The notes: generated from the letters alone by a model not told the origin. A DNA stretch of 13,564 bases from Chromera velia (GCA_018398765.1 JAHBMJ010000533.1:20722-34285); one strand, 5' to 3'; counted from the first letter of the stretch, positions 9,101-13,564 are shown. Program-made: numbers and translations.

Positions 9101-9665
9101 ATACGTGAGAGCTAGGACCTCGCGTGGATTTTCTCTGTGATTTGTGTCGATTTGCTTCTCCCGCCTTTCCTGGTTTGCTTGCCCCCTCTCCCTCTCTCTT
9201 TATTCCCCCCCCTCCCCTCTTAATTGATTGTGCAGGAAGGCAAGCTGACTGTGATCAAGGCCTCGATCCAGGCAGAGATCGGGGATTTCGGTCGGAAGCT
9301 CCAGAAGGAGAACTTCAGGAACAGGAGGGTGGCTGACGAGATCAGGGCAAAGCAGCATCAGGTAGGTAGGTATACAGATAGATACGCGGGGAGGGAGACT
9401 GCATGCACGCATGGGTATGCAATGGGTGGGTCATGGGTGTTATGGAAACGCCGCGATTGATTGTACGTGAAGAGCTCTTTCTGCAAGATGCTGAGTATTT
9501 GGATGGGTGCATCCCTGCCTGCAGACCCTGCTGGAGAGGGTGAGCGACTTTGAAGAGAACCTGAAGGCGATCGAGAAGACGATGCAGCAGAGGGAGTGGG
9601 GAGGGGGATCTTCTCACGGACCGGTGTCTCTCAAGGCCTCAATGGGGGTTTCCAAGGGCCAGTGA
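61..9665 (+). CDS. TRP-family cation channel, 25 exons, 5' end missing
   Basis: This gene encodes a six-helix membrane cation channel, probably a tetramer in the plasma or an internal membrane. The exons I joined are 61-89, 356-413, 706-855, 1109-1225, 1469-1528, 1844-1966, 2215-2400, 2629-2757, 3071-3156, 3521-3563, 3810-3913, 4066-4141, 4263-4386, 4784-4879, 5172-5281, 5633-5759, 6246-6371, 6717-6845, 7196-7257, 7591-7653, 8071-8139, 8457-8528, 8798-8867, 9236-9361 and 9525-9665, about 824 codons. Family marks are the pre-S1 DYKWRSYGF, an S4-S5 GSYIRAL, a pore-loop FGMAGDADF and an S6 end NFLIAVISDTFDRV. These resemble TRPV and TRPA channels more than polycystins. The length is close to animal TRPV proteins (about 730-870 residues), but the start codon lies upstream. 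Frame carries over at every junction except within exon 12. The ligand or stimulus cannot be read from sequence. Confidence 0.87.
356..413 (+). CDS. Exon 2, N-terminal segment
   Basis: The exon lies between CATGCAG and a strong GTACGT donor. It encodes GIEEVRPSPDGNYVWIKPE after one base that completes the previous codon. The frame is open into exon 3. No known motif is visible. Confidence 0.7.
706..855 (+). CDS. Exon 3, N-terminal segment
   Basis: Fifty codons lie between TGCATGCAG and GTCTGT, in phase 0 at both ends. The segment begins VGKPFVSVRGG, has RWTCWPGQ near its middle and ends PSMDMQ. Its other two frames either stop or give low-complexity text. I see no named domain. Confidence 0.72.
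1109..1225 (+). CDS. Exon 4, N-terminal helical segment
   Basis: Thirty-nine codons lie between TGCATGCAG and GTGGGT. The product begins VYDYSAQEPLFG and ends VASLIADLEA. Its amphipathic second half would suit a helical ankyrin-like repeat, but the match is too weak to assign. Confidence 0.75.
1469..1528 (+). CDS. Exon 5, N-terminal segment
   Basis: Twenty codons lie between TGCATGCAG and GTCGGT, in phase 0 at both ends. The peptide contains RGAAGPFDKRLPFAVW. No motif is recognised. Confidence 0.7.
1782..1840 (+). repeat. (CT)15(GT)14 microsatellite at an acceptor
   Basis: An uninterrupted CT tract is followed at once by a GT tract that ends right at the CAG of the exon 6 acceptor. It replaces the usual polypyrimidine tract. 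Confidence 0.95.
1844..1966 (+). CDS. Exon 6, N-terminal segment after CT/GT microsatellite
   Basis: Forty-one codons start directly after a (CT)15(GT)14 tract that ends in GTGTGCAG, and end at a GTCAGC donor. The product runs from LSHPQIALASLRL to RTVAELFEK. Short leucine-rich helices suggest a repeat fold, without a clear signature. Confidence 0.75.
2215..2400 (+). CDS. Exon 7, ankyrin-like segment
   Basis: This is the longest coding exon, with 62 codons between ATTGCAG and GTCAGC. It contains LSPLQLGLASPN and later TPLCAKNHWQAVSNLLE. Both resemble degenerate ankyrin repeats, whose core is TPLHLA...G....V..LL. Cytoplasmic ankyrin repeats ahead of the helices are typical of TRPV and TRPA. 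The repeat assignment is an inference from two weak matches. Confidence 0.8.
2629..2757 (+). CDS. Exon 8, N-terminal segment with N in the donor site
   Basis: Forty-three codons follow TCTGCAG. They begin AMLEKYPAVGAIEILLEMA and end LPGRALVSKR. The frame ends in phase 0 at 2757 if the unknown base at 2759 is T, which would create a GTGGGG donor exactly where the next exon's phase requires it. The leucine-rich helix continues the repeat-like region of exon 7. Confidence 0.72.
2756..2775 (+). repeat. Poly-G run with one N
   Basis: A run of about 19 G has an unknown base at 2759. It lies at the exon 8 donor and probably marks a sequencing failure. Confidence 0.9.
3071..3156 (+). CDS. Exon 9, N-terminal segment
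   Basis: The exon lies between CATGCAG and GTCCGT and gives IGSGLYRLAPAKATQ followed by IDADVVAEIAPGS plus two bases. The split codon is completed as AGC by exon 10. No motif is recognised. Confidence 0.73.
3521..3563 (+). CDS. Exon 10, 43-base acidic microexon
   Basis: This small exon lies between GCTGCAG and GTCTGT. It encodes the charged peptide NDDEHEDALKREIE after one base that completes a serine codon. Its phases match both neighbours. Confidence 0.72.
3810..3913 (+). CDS. Exon 11, linker before the membrane domain
   Basis: The exon lies between TCTGCAG and a consensus GTGAGT donor. It encodes VLSVALPGLTTQNSDLFRK and on to EIYNTRAM plus two bases. It looks like the helical linker that leads from the cytoplasmic part to the membrane domain. 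Confidence 0.77.
4066..4141 (+). CDS. Exon 12, pre-S1 linker with an apparent frame break
   Basis: After TCTGCAG the phase from exon 11 gives SIEEEEWAFRIEKK, then stops at TGA 4121-4123. The frame one base later stays open through NAGGYDLPIQAE and reaches a GTACAA donor at 4142 in the phase exon 13 needs. One surplus A in the A8 run at 4101-4108 would reconcile both. Other readings are an acceptor at one of the GAG triplets at 4073-4081, or one missing A with the GTGAGG donor at 4152. The exon is likely real; its ends are uncertain. Confidence 0.5.
4221..4241 (+). repeat. (GAAT)n microsatellite
   Basis: About five GAAT units lie in the short intron before exon 13, just upstream of its acceptor. 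Confidence 0.9.
4263..4386 (+). CDS. Exon 13, pre-S1 motif and helix S1
   Basis: Forty-one codons follow TGCATGCAG and one codon-completing base. FVLDYKWRSYGF matches the pre-S1 segment of TRP channels, where a KW..YG or KW..FG motif just precedes S1. A hydrophobic stretch follows (LCLHLVLMMALAILSALCL), fitting helix S1. A GTGGGG donor ends the exon in phase 0. Confidence 0.88.
4784..4879 (+). CDS. Exon 14, S1-S2 loop
   Basis: Thirty-two codons lie between CACGCAG and GTGAGT. The peptide starts DDPSGGGEEDR and ends in the more hydrophobic FSGMFIAATCADVN. An acidic, glycine-rich loop between S1 and S2 is expected here in the TRP fold. Confidence 0.78.
5172..5281 (+). CDS. Exon 15, helix S2
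   Basis: The exon runs from CCTGCAG to a GTAGTC donor. It encodes the hydrophobic PLHSFLHFFCAFVCLAIS, then RNLRGEYLEYVSV plus two bases. A shorter form ending before GTGAGA at 5238 would give phase 0 and break the join to exon 16, so the longer form is preferred. Confidence 0.83.
5293..5322 (+). repeat. (GTCA)n microsatellite
   Basis: Seven to eight GTCA units begin 11 bases after the end of exon 15, whose last bases (GTCAGTCAG) have the same sequence. Confidence 0.93.
5633..5759 (+). CDS. Exon 16, helix S3
   Basis: After CCTTGCAG, one base completes a serine codon and 42 codons follow. SPFNLFDLFGIFATCA matches the TRP S3 start, where a W/F-N-x-x-D-L pattern is typical. Hydrophobic residues continue to FAPISMDYN. 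The donor is GTGCGT. Confidence 0.88.
6064..6125 (+). repeat. Interrupted (GT)n microsatellite
   Basis: GT repeats with a few interruptions lie in intron 16; the pure part is 6098-6125. Confidence 0.93.
6246..6371 (+). CDS. Exon 17, helix S4 and S4-S5 linker
   Basis: Forty-two codons lie between GTTGCAG and GTGCGT. A hydrophobic helix (YVLYLLALATVCLYV) runs into RFFNLVRAFRVIGSYIRAL. The G-[SP]-Y at the S4-S5 linker is typical of TRP channels. Four arginines are spaced through the second half. Confidence 0.88.
6717..6845 (+). CDS. Exon 18, helix S5
   Basis: Forty-three codons lie between TTTGCAG and GTACGT. FFLMVVAIILLMFANSAFLLF is the S5 helix, and the polar ATAEGDNYVSFMT is the start of the pore turret. 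Phase 0 at both ends. Confidence 0.88.
7162..7187 (+). repeat. (GTTT)n microsatellite at an acceptor
   Basis: About six GTTT units end eight bases before the first base of the pore-loop exon. Confidence 0.92.
7196..7257 (+). CDS. Exon 19, pore loop
   Basis: A 62-base exon follows a (GTTT)n tract and TGTGCAG. It encodes VLKEVYLFGMAGDADFNEWT plus two bases. FGMAGDADF aligns with the pore of TRPV channels, where G-M/L-G-D is the selectivity filter. The aspartates suggest cation selectivity. The exon ends in a GTCAGT donor that runs straight into a long CCTT/CTTT repeat. Confidence 0.88.
7263..7402 (+). repeat. 140-base CCTT/CTTT polypyrimidine repeat
   Basis: An all-pyrimidine tetranucleotide tract mixes CCTT and CTTT units. 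It starts six bases after the exon 19 boundary, in the intron between pore loop and S6. Open frames across it are low-complexity artefacts. Confidence 0.95.
7591..7653 (+). CDS. Exon 20, first part of helix S6
   Basis: The exon lies between TCTGCAG and a GTGAGT donor. It gives SSELVFTYVAINLVMVIVVL after completing a serine codon and leaves two bases. The asparagine within the helix is usual for S6. Confidence 0.88.
8071..8139 (+). CDS. Exon 21, end of helix S6
   Basis: This exon follows CCTGCAG and completes an asparagine codon, then reads FLIAVISDTFDRVNDKK and EAGL. LNxLIAxxxDTxxRV is the most conserved TRP motif at the cytoplasmic end of S6, close to the gate. The donor is a consensus GTAAGT. 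Confidence 0.92.
8457..8528 (+). CDS. Exon 22, C-terminal domain
   Basis: The exon follows TTTCAG, the only acceptor in the gene without G at -4. It encodes EMAETLLSIELCKLDKI and on to DVRE plus two bases. This charged helix follows S6 where the TRP helix lies in animal channels, but no TRP-box tryptophan is visible here. Confidence 0.82.
8752..8768 (+). repeat. (TCGA)n microsatellite
   Basis: Four TCGA units lie 29 bases before exon 23. Confidence 0.9.
8798..8867 (+). CDS. Exon 23, C-terminal domain
   Basis: The exon follows GAAGCAG and completes an arginine codon. It encodes WFPNHIIAALPRSSGSPEDE and ends GVQ before GTGGGC. It looks like a linker with a flexible serine/acidic end. Confidence 0.78.
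9236..9361 (+). CDS. Exon 24, coiled-coil segment
   Basis: Forty-two codons lie between TGTGCAG and GTAGGT. The sequence EGKLTVIKASIQAEIGDFG followed by KLQKENFRNRRVADEIRAK is highly charged with spaced hydrophobic residues, as in a coiled coil. C-terminal coiled coils often hold TRP tetramers together. Confidence 0.83.
9525..9665 (+). CDS. Exon 25, last exon with TGA stop
   Basis: Forty-six codons follow CCTGCAG and end in TGA at 9663-9665. TLLERVSDFEENLKAIEKTM continues the coiled coil, then a glycine/serine-rich tail finishes at SKGQ. Confidence 0.84.
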   Translation, partial: TLLERVSDFEENLKAIEKTMQQREWGGGSSHGPVSLKASMGVSKGQ

Positions 9666-10165
9666 GGGAGTCAGTGGGGGGAATGGAACAAAGGGCAGCT
9701 AGGGATTAGTTTCGTGGAGGAAGGAGGGCACATAATTAAAGGGAGGCTGGGAGTGAATTGCTCACGCACACAATTTTGGGTTTCCACTGCAGCGGTGTGT
9801 GTGAGATGACTGCATGCGTTCTCCTCCCTAGCTTGTGGACCCTTTGGTTGCATGGTGTCATGTCGGTTAGCCTGTGGTTGGTGTCGTTCACTGATCTTGA
9901 GGTCATGAGGAGGAAACGTTAATTGGACGTGCAAAGGACAAAAGCGGACAGATTGCGCTGTTGACCAATGAATGGAGAACGAAAGAGAAAAGGGAGAGCC
10001 AAGGCCTCTCATATATGCTTCCGGAGATCTAAGGAATGTGTACGTCTTCTGGGGCTAGTTCTGGGGCCGCAAAGGCGCCAAGAATGGCACCGCAGTGGGG
10101 CAAGGTCGATGCATCCGGGTGAATCAATGCCCCCTTTTTTTGTACTCTTGGTTACTCTTGATGAT
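9666..10165. other. 3' flank of the channel gene, no convincing gene
   Basis: This 500-base stretch has the same base composition as the gene's introns. It probably contains the 3' untranslated region. No open frame here shows protein-like composition or a motif, and no repeat is evident. Confidence 0.6.
9735..9740 (+). promoter_or_regulatory. Possible polyadenylation signal ATTAAA
   Basis: ATTAAA occurs 70 bases after the stop codon. It is the common variant of AATAAA in animals, but signals in protists vary widely, so this is only a candidate. Confidence 0.25.
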
Positions 10166-10324
10166 TTTTGAATGCACACGTTTTTCACTCTTACAGTAGC
10201 TAATACGTTATTAGTAATTCGTAGAAAGTAAAATTAAAAATATATAAAAACATCGTGACTTCTGTAGTGAAATTATAGATTTAAAATAGTTTATATAATA
10301 CTAGCTCAAAGCTAGGACCCCGCT

Positions 10325-10410
10325 CAATCCTCGACCTGCTTCGACATGTTTTTGTCCCCCTTCATCTTTTTCGTGATCGTGAACGTTTTCCCATTCAAAA
10401 ACGAAAAAAG
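10325..10410 (-). repeat. Dispersed repeat, copy 1 (inverted)
   Basis: The reverse complement matches 12765-12850 over about 80 bases, including TTTTTTCGTTTTTGA, TGGGAAAAC and GGACAAAA followed by CATG. Copy 2 has about 13 extra bases in the middle. The pair may be arms of one large element or two separate insertions. Confidence 0.75.
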
Positions 10411-10503
10411 GATTTTAATTAGGATTTTAAAAAAATATAAATTATAATAAATGTTTGAAGATAAATTTCTCGTCAACCATGCCAGTGATGAGTTAGAAGG
10501 TAA

Positions 10504-10511
10504 TATTGATG
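10504..10511 (+). repeat. Left target-site duplication TATTGATG
   Basis: This 8-mer directly abuts the left inverted end of the transposon-like element and equals the 8-mer at its right side. Confidence 0.8.
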
Positions 10512-10749
10512 CTAGGCGTTGGTTAAAGAAAAAAAAAAAAAGAAAAAAGGTAAGCGGTCAGAAGAGATCTTTTTTTTTTCTTTCTTTTTTACTTTTCTAC
10601 TCTAAACAACACTTAGCAACAGTTGTGCAACATATGAACAACACTTGTACAACACTTAAACAACAGTTGTTTGACTGAAGAAGAAAAAAAAAAAGAAAAA
10701 AAGTAACAGGTTTGGGGAGATCTTTTTTTCTTCTTTAGCCGACGCCTAG
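10512..10749. mobile_element. Non-autonomous DNA transposon (MITE), hAT-like
   Basis: The left end CTAGGCGTTGGTTAAAG (10512-10528) is matched in inverted form at 10733-10749 with 15 of 17 bases equal. Perfect copies of TATTGATG flank the element at 10504-10511 and 10750-10757. Eight-base target duplications are characteristic of the hAT superfamily. The 238-bp interior holds two A-run...GAGATC-T-run blocks in direct orientation, each able to fold back, and an AACAACACTT-type degenerate tandem repeat between them. It has no transposase, so it would depend on an enzyme encoded elsewhere. Confidence 0.8.
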
Positions 10750-10757
10750 TATTGATG
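10750..10757 (+). repeat. Right target-site duplication TATTGATG
   Basis: This 8-mer directly abuts the right inverted end and is identical to the left copy. Confidence 0.8.
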
Positions 10758-11258
10758 ATCACATGATGGTGCTTATAGTAGTTTATAGGACTAATATAAA
10801 ACTGTAATCACCATCAGTATCTGATGTGTTTCATCGTGTTTCAGGCTAGCAGCCTACGTATAGGCTCACATGATGAATGGAGATGCATCAGCCATATTAA
10901 GTCCAAGGACTGTCAGATAGGGCTAGAAGAGAAAGGAGGTTTCAACCAGTGTGGATCGATTTGAGTAAAGAGCAAGCAGAAACAATAATTCTGCCGTTCC
11001 TAGTGACGTTCAGGATTGATCCGGCCGTGGCCCCCGCGCTCGCATATGCATGAGCAAGGTGTCTAGCCAGAGCATGCATGCCGGAACCACTGTGTGGGAT
11101 GATGTGGAATGCACCATACGACATCACAGTGGCACATAACAGTATCAATTTCTAACTCATCATAGTTCACAACTGAGTGACAACTCATAAGAAATTGATC
11201 GATCTTTAATTGGATTCTTTATAAATTAAAGTTTTTATCATATATTTCAGCTAAAATT
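10758..11258. other. AT-rich spacer without a recognised gene
   Basis: A minus-strand open frame at 10942-11148 could encode 68 residues of fairly normal composition, but shows no motif and no support from neighbours. A small hairpin (AGCCTA/TAGGCT, loop CGTA) lies near 10857-10872. Nothing else stands out. Confidence 0.5.
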
Positions 11259-11296
11259 CAACCCTGAATCATCATCATCATCATCATCCAGGGTTG
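11259..11296. repeat. Hairpin with an ATC-repeat loop
   Basis: CAACCCTG (11259-11266) and CAGGGTTG (11289-11296) pair perfectly around a 22-base loop of ATC repeats. Confidence 0.75.
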
Positions 11297-11331
11297 TTTT
11301 TCTGGTCGGTAACAGGTCTAGTCTACCGGCA

Positions 11332-11350
11332 ATTGCCAGTAACCGGTAAT
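11332..11350. repeat. Inner inverted-repeat arm, left
   Basis: This 19-mer is the reverse complement of 12235-12253 with two differences. Weaker similarity extends outward to an ATC-repeat tract on both sides. Confidence 0.65.
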
Positions 11351-11749
11351 GGCCTCAGTCTGCCTTCTTTTTACCAACAAAAAAAATAATAAAAATGAGG
11401 GTCCCAAAAAAAAAATTTCGCCTACGGCGCCAACCTTCAAAAACATGCTTTTAAGTGTTTATTGGCATTTGAAAAGCCTATTCACACACAAAAAAAATTA
11501 AAAAAAATATTAAAAAAATATAAAGTTTTAACTGCTTCACCCCTATAAGTGGTAAAAAGTTTTTTTTAACAGCTCTATGACAGTATGTGTCCAACAACTA
11601 CTTTTTTTTTTAACTTTGCTTCATCTCTCACTGTTCTGCTTCTCTGTACATCAGCCCTTGACTGTCGTTAGAGAGTGATCAAAGTAAGAGACGGAAAAAG
11701 TCTACTTCTTTCTGAAAAATGAGGAGATGATAAGCCTGCGGCTCTGTAC

Positions 11750-12160
11750 TTATGCAGCCCCTGCCCGGTTTGCTGAGGGGGGAGGAGCAAGAAGAACATT
11801 GCCTCCTCGAGCTCCCCCCGTAGTGCGGCTGGGTCTAGGGCTGGGTGGTCTCAGACGGAAAAAGGAAGGGGCGGATGCGGCTACTGCACCGCGGCTATAA
11901 AAAGAAGCCGGAGCGACCGGCGCCTGAGGGGACTGAACACTAGCAGAGACTGGGGCAGAGGGGGGGAGAACACAAATCACGGCTCTTTTTGGAAAGTCTT
12001 CTTCTTCTACGCTGCATCTTCCTCTTTTCTTCCCTCTTCTCTCTAAAGGCGGCAGGTCTCTAGGCCTTTCTTCTCCCGCATCCTCTTCTTGTACCTGCAC
12101 CTCTTCCTCTACTCTGCCCCCCCCGTTTGCCTCGACATCGTCTCCTATAATCTAGGACTT
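11750..12160 (-). other. GC-rich island with an open minus-strand frame
   Basis: Within AT-rich DNA this block is markedly richer in G and C. The minus frame is open from about 12160 to the TAA just left of 11750, roughly 135 codons, with no ATG start. Its product is acidic at first (VEEEVQVQEEDAGEE), then has a basic RRGKKRGR cluster, then a proline/alanine/serine-rich tail. It could be a disordered gene fragment, an exon, or a transposon remnant. No family is recognised. Confidence 0.3.
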
Positions 12161-12234
12161 AGGTTATTGAAAAGTGTTAGTGACTGTTAGAATTCTGCCA
12201 AGTCTTTGCCAACTGCTAGCAAACTCTGCCGATA

Positions 12235-12253
12235 ATTACCGGTTATTGGTAAT
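12235..12253. repeat. Inner inverted-repeat arm, right
   Basis: ATTACCGGTTATTGGTAAT is the partner of 11332-11350. It is itself an imperfect palindrome (ATTACC/GGTAAT). Confidence 0.65.
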
Positions 12254-12312
12254 AAAGCTTGTCTAGCTACCACCCCTGTCATCATCATCATCATTATTAT
12301 TAATCGGTCTAT

Positions 12313-12741
12313 AGGCATCATCACCCTGTAAAAATGAGTGAATTTATAAATTAATTTAAGTGAATTTAGATGAATTTACGTGAATTTAAGCAGTGAATTT
12401 GAATGAATTTAGGTGAATTTCAGTGAATTTACAAGTGATTTTTGAGGTTAAATTCACTGTGAATTTAGATTTCTAAATTTAGTATTTTGAAATGAATTTA
12501 GAGCTTTTTACATAGAAATTAATCAATATAAATTCACTAAAATTCATTTCATAGAAAATTTAAAGCTAAATTCATCTAGAAATTTATTGATGAATTTATG
12601 CTCAAAATTCACTTATAATTTCACTTAAATTCACTTAAAGTCATCTAAATTCATGGATTAAATTCACGTAAATTTATCTAGATTCACTTAAATTCATTTG
12701 TAAATTCACTTATAAATTTTTGCAGGGTAGCCTATAAATTG
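12313..12741. mobile_element. Foldback (MITE-like) element made of GAATTT units
   Basis: The two halves are inverted copies of each other, roughly 75-80% alike by eye. The left half starts TATAGGC...ACCCTGTAAAAAT and the right half ends ATTTTTGCAGGGTAGCCTATA. The inside is a degenerate tandem array of about ten to twelve bases with core GTGAATTTA on the left and TAAATTCAC on the right; the centre lies near 12525. I find no clear target duplication. It codes for nothing. Confidence 0.75.
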
Positions 12742-12764
12742 GCTATAATACTCCCCTGAATTTA

Positions 12765-12850
12765 TTTTTTCGTTTTTGAGTGGGAAAACATTCATAATAA
12801 CGAAAACTTCATCAACAAGGATGAACAAGGACAAAAGCATGCCGTAGCAT
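12765..12850 (+). repeat. Dispersed repeat, copy 2
   Basis: This is the partner of the inverted copy near 10325-10410, about 2.4 kb away. Confidence 0.75.
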
Positions 12851-12865
12851 ACAGCCAGAGCTTCC

Positions 12866-12962
12866 TAGCTAGCTAAAATCCCATAAAAATCTGTGAAATC
12901 CTGCTAGCTAGGCTAAAATTCTCTAAAATCCTGGCCTAAAATCCCATAAAATCCTAGCTACT
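12866..12962 (+). repeat. Degenerate TAAAATCC tandem repeat
   Basis: Several copies of TAAAATCC or close variants alternate with CTAGCTAG-type segments. The same unit occurs in inverted form near 10408-10432. Confidence 0.6.
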
Positions 12963-13166
12963 TAAGTTTAGGGAGAGAGGGGGGAAGGTCCAACCTGAAT
13001 GATTAGGTTTTGGGTATAGCCTAGCTATCTGCAGGGTAGTATATAAAGTATTGGGCTAGGTATTGGGGCCATCAAAAAAATTAAAACCGACCGTATGGGT
13101 CGGACCCTCCCCCCCCCCCNACCTAATCATTCAGGTTGGACCTTCCCCCCTTTCTCCCTAAACTTA
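12963..13166. repeat. 46-bp inverted repeat, 45/46 identical
   Basis: The arm at 12963-13008 is the reverse complement of 13121-13166 with one mismatch. The 112-base spacer contains a second copy of the TGCAGGGTAG end seen at 12721 and a small CCGACC/GGTCGG hairpin. A poly-C run and an N abut the right arm. Confidence 0.85.
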
Positions 13167-13221
13167 AAGTCCCTAATAAGTCCCTACCTATCCCTTAACC
13201 TACTTTTAGAGTCATATTAGG

Positions 13222-13243
13222 AGAGTCACTAGTAGGTGACTCT
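13222..13243. repeat. Short perfect hairpin
   Basis: AGAGTCAC and GTGACTCT form an eight-base stem with a TAGTAG loop. It is a structural observation only; no function is implied. Confidence 0.55.
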
Positions 13244-13564
13244 ACCAGTAAGAGTCTCTGAGCGAGCTTTTTCGCTAGCTGCTAGGCTAGCCATACGATA
13301 ATATATGCTTAGACTGCCCTCTACTATTTGAACACCCACACAGGTTTTTGTGAGGCTACCCTGGCGGAGCTAAAATGCATTGGCAAGGTGCCGCGATGTT
13401 ACATGAATTTCAAAACGTGCATTGAAATCTAAGTCAATTTACATCATTTCCCCGAATCGGATCCACTTTAGGACTGGTGGATCAATTCTCTCATATACAA
13501 GACAGTGGGAAGAGTAATTTATGATTTCCAACTGTGGGCCTCCAAAAAGCCTCCCCCCCCCCCC
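13244..13564. other. AT-rich tail of the window, no gene seen
   Basis: No convincing frame, RNA gene or named repeat is visible. The window ends in a poly-C run, which probably marks the end of an assembled contig. Confidence 0.55.

Noticed and set aside
9968-10171. 67-residue frame after the channel gene
   Set aside because: It has no motif, random-looking composition and no splice or promoter context.
10451-10678. 75-residue plus-strand frame with a poly-lysine stretch
   Set aside because: It lies inside and across the edge of the hAT-like element and is built from its A and T runs.
10400-13200. CRISPR array or tRNA/rRNA genes
   Set aside because: The repeats are inverted or degenerate with no regular spacers, and no cloverleaf or rRNA core was recognised.

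Overview
The window is nuclear DNA of an intron-rich eukaryote. It holds one protein gene split into many short exons by GT...AG introns of about 120-490 bases, followed by 3.4 kb of AT-rich repeats. The mixed GC content, the microsatellites in introns, the TGCAG acceptors and a channel family not found in land plants suggest a free-living protist or alga. A chromerid such as Chromera is one guess; the sequence alone does not settle it. The standard genetic code fits: the gene ends in TGA and no internal stop needs reading through, apart from one frame break described below.

Region 1 (1-9665, + strand) is a single gene for a TRP-type cation channel of about 820 residues as far as it is visible. 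I traced 25 exons by joining GT/AG boundaries so that reading frame carries over from exon to exon. The 5' end, with start codon and promoter, lies before the window. The order in the protein is: a soluble N-terminal part with ankyrin-like stretches (exons 1-11), a pre-S1 segment with the KWRSYG motif (exons 12-13), helices S1-S6 with a pore loop containing GMAGD (exons 13-21), and a cytoplasmic C-terminus with charged coiled-coil segments (exons 22-25). Most membrane helices sit in their own exon. Two places need repair by resequencing or cDNA: exon 12, where an A8 run breaks the frame, and the exon 8 donor, where an N sits in a poly-G run.

Region 2 (9666-about 10165) is the 3' flank, with a possible ATTAAA polyadenylation signal and no convincing gene.

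Region 3 (about 10165-13564) switches sharply to AT-rich DNA and is a pile of inverted-repeat elements. The best defined is a 238-bp element at 10512-10749 with 17-bp inverted ends and a perfect 8-bp flanking duplication, as expected of a non-autonomous hAT-like transposon. There is also a foldback element of about 410 bp built from GAATTT-containing units, a 46-bp inverted repeat with one mismatch, and two further inverted pairs around a GC-rich island. The window ends in poly-C, probably a contig end. I found no RNA gene, CRISPR array or operon.
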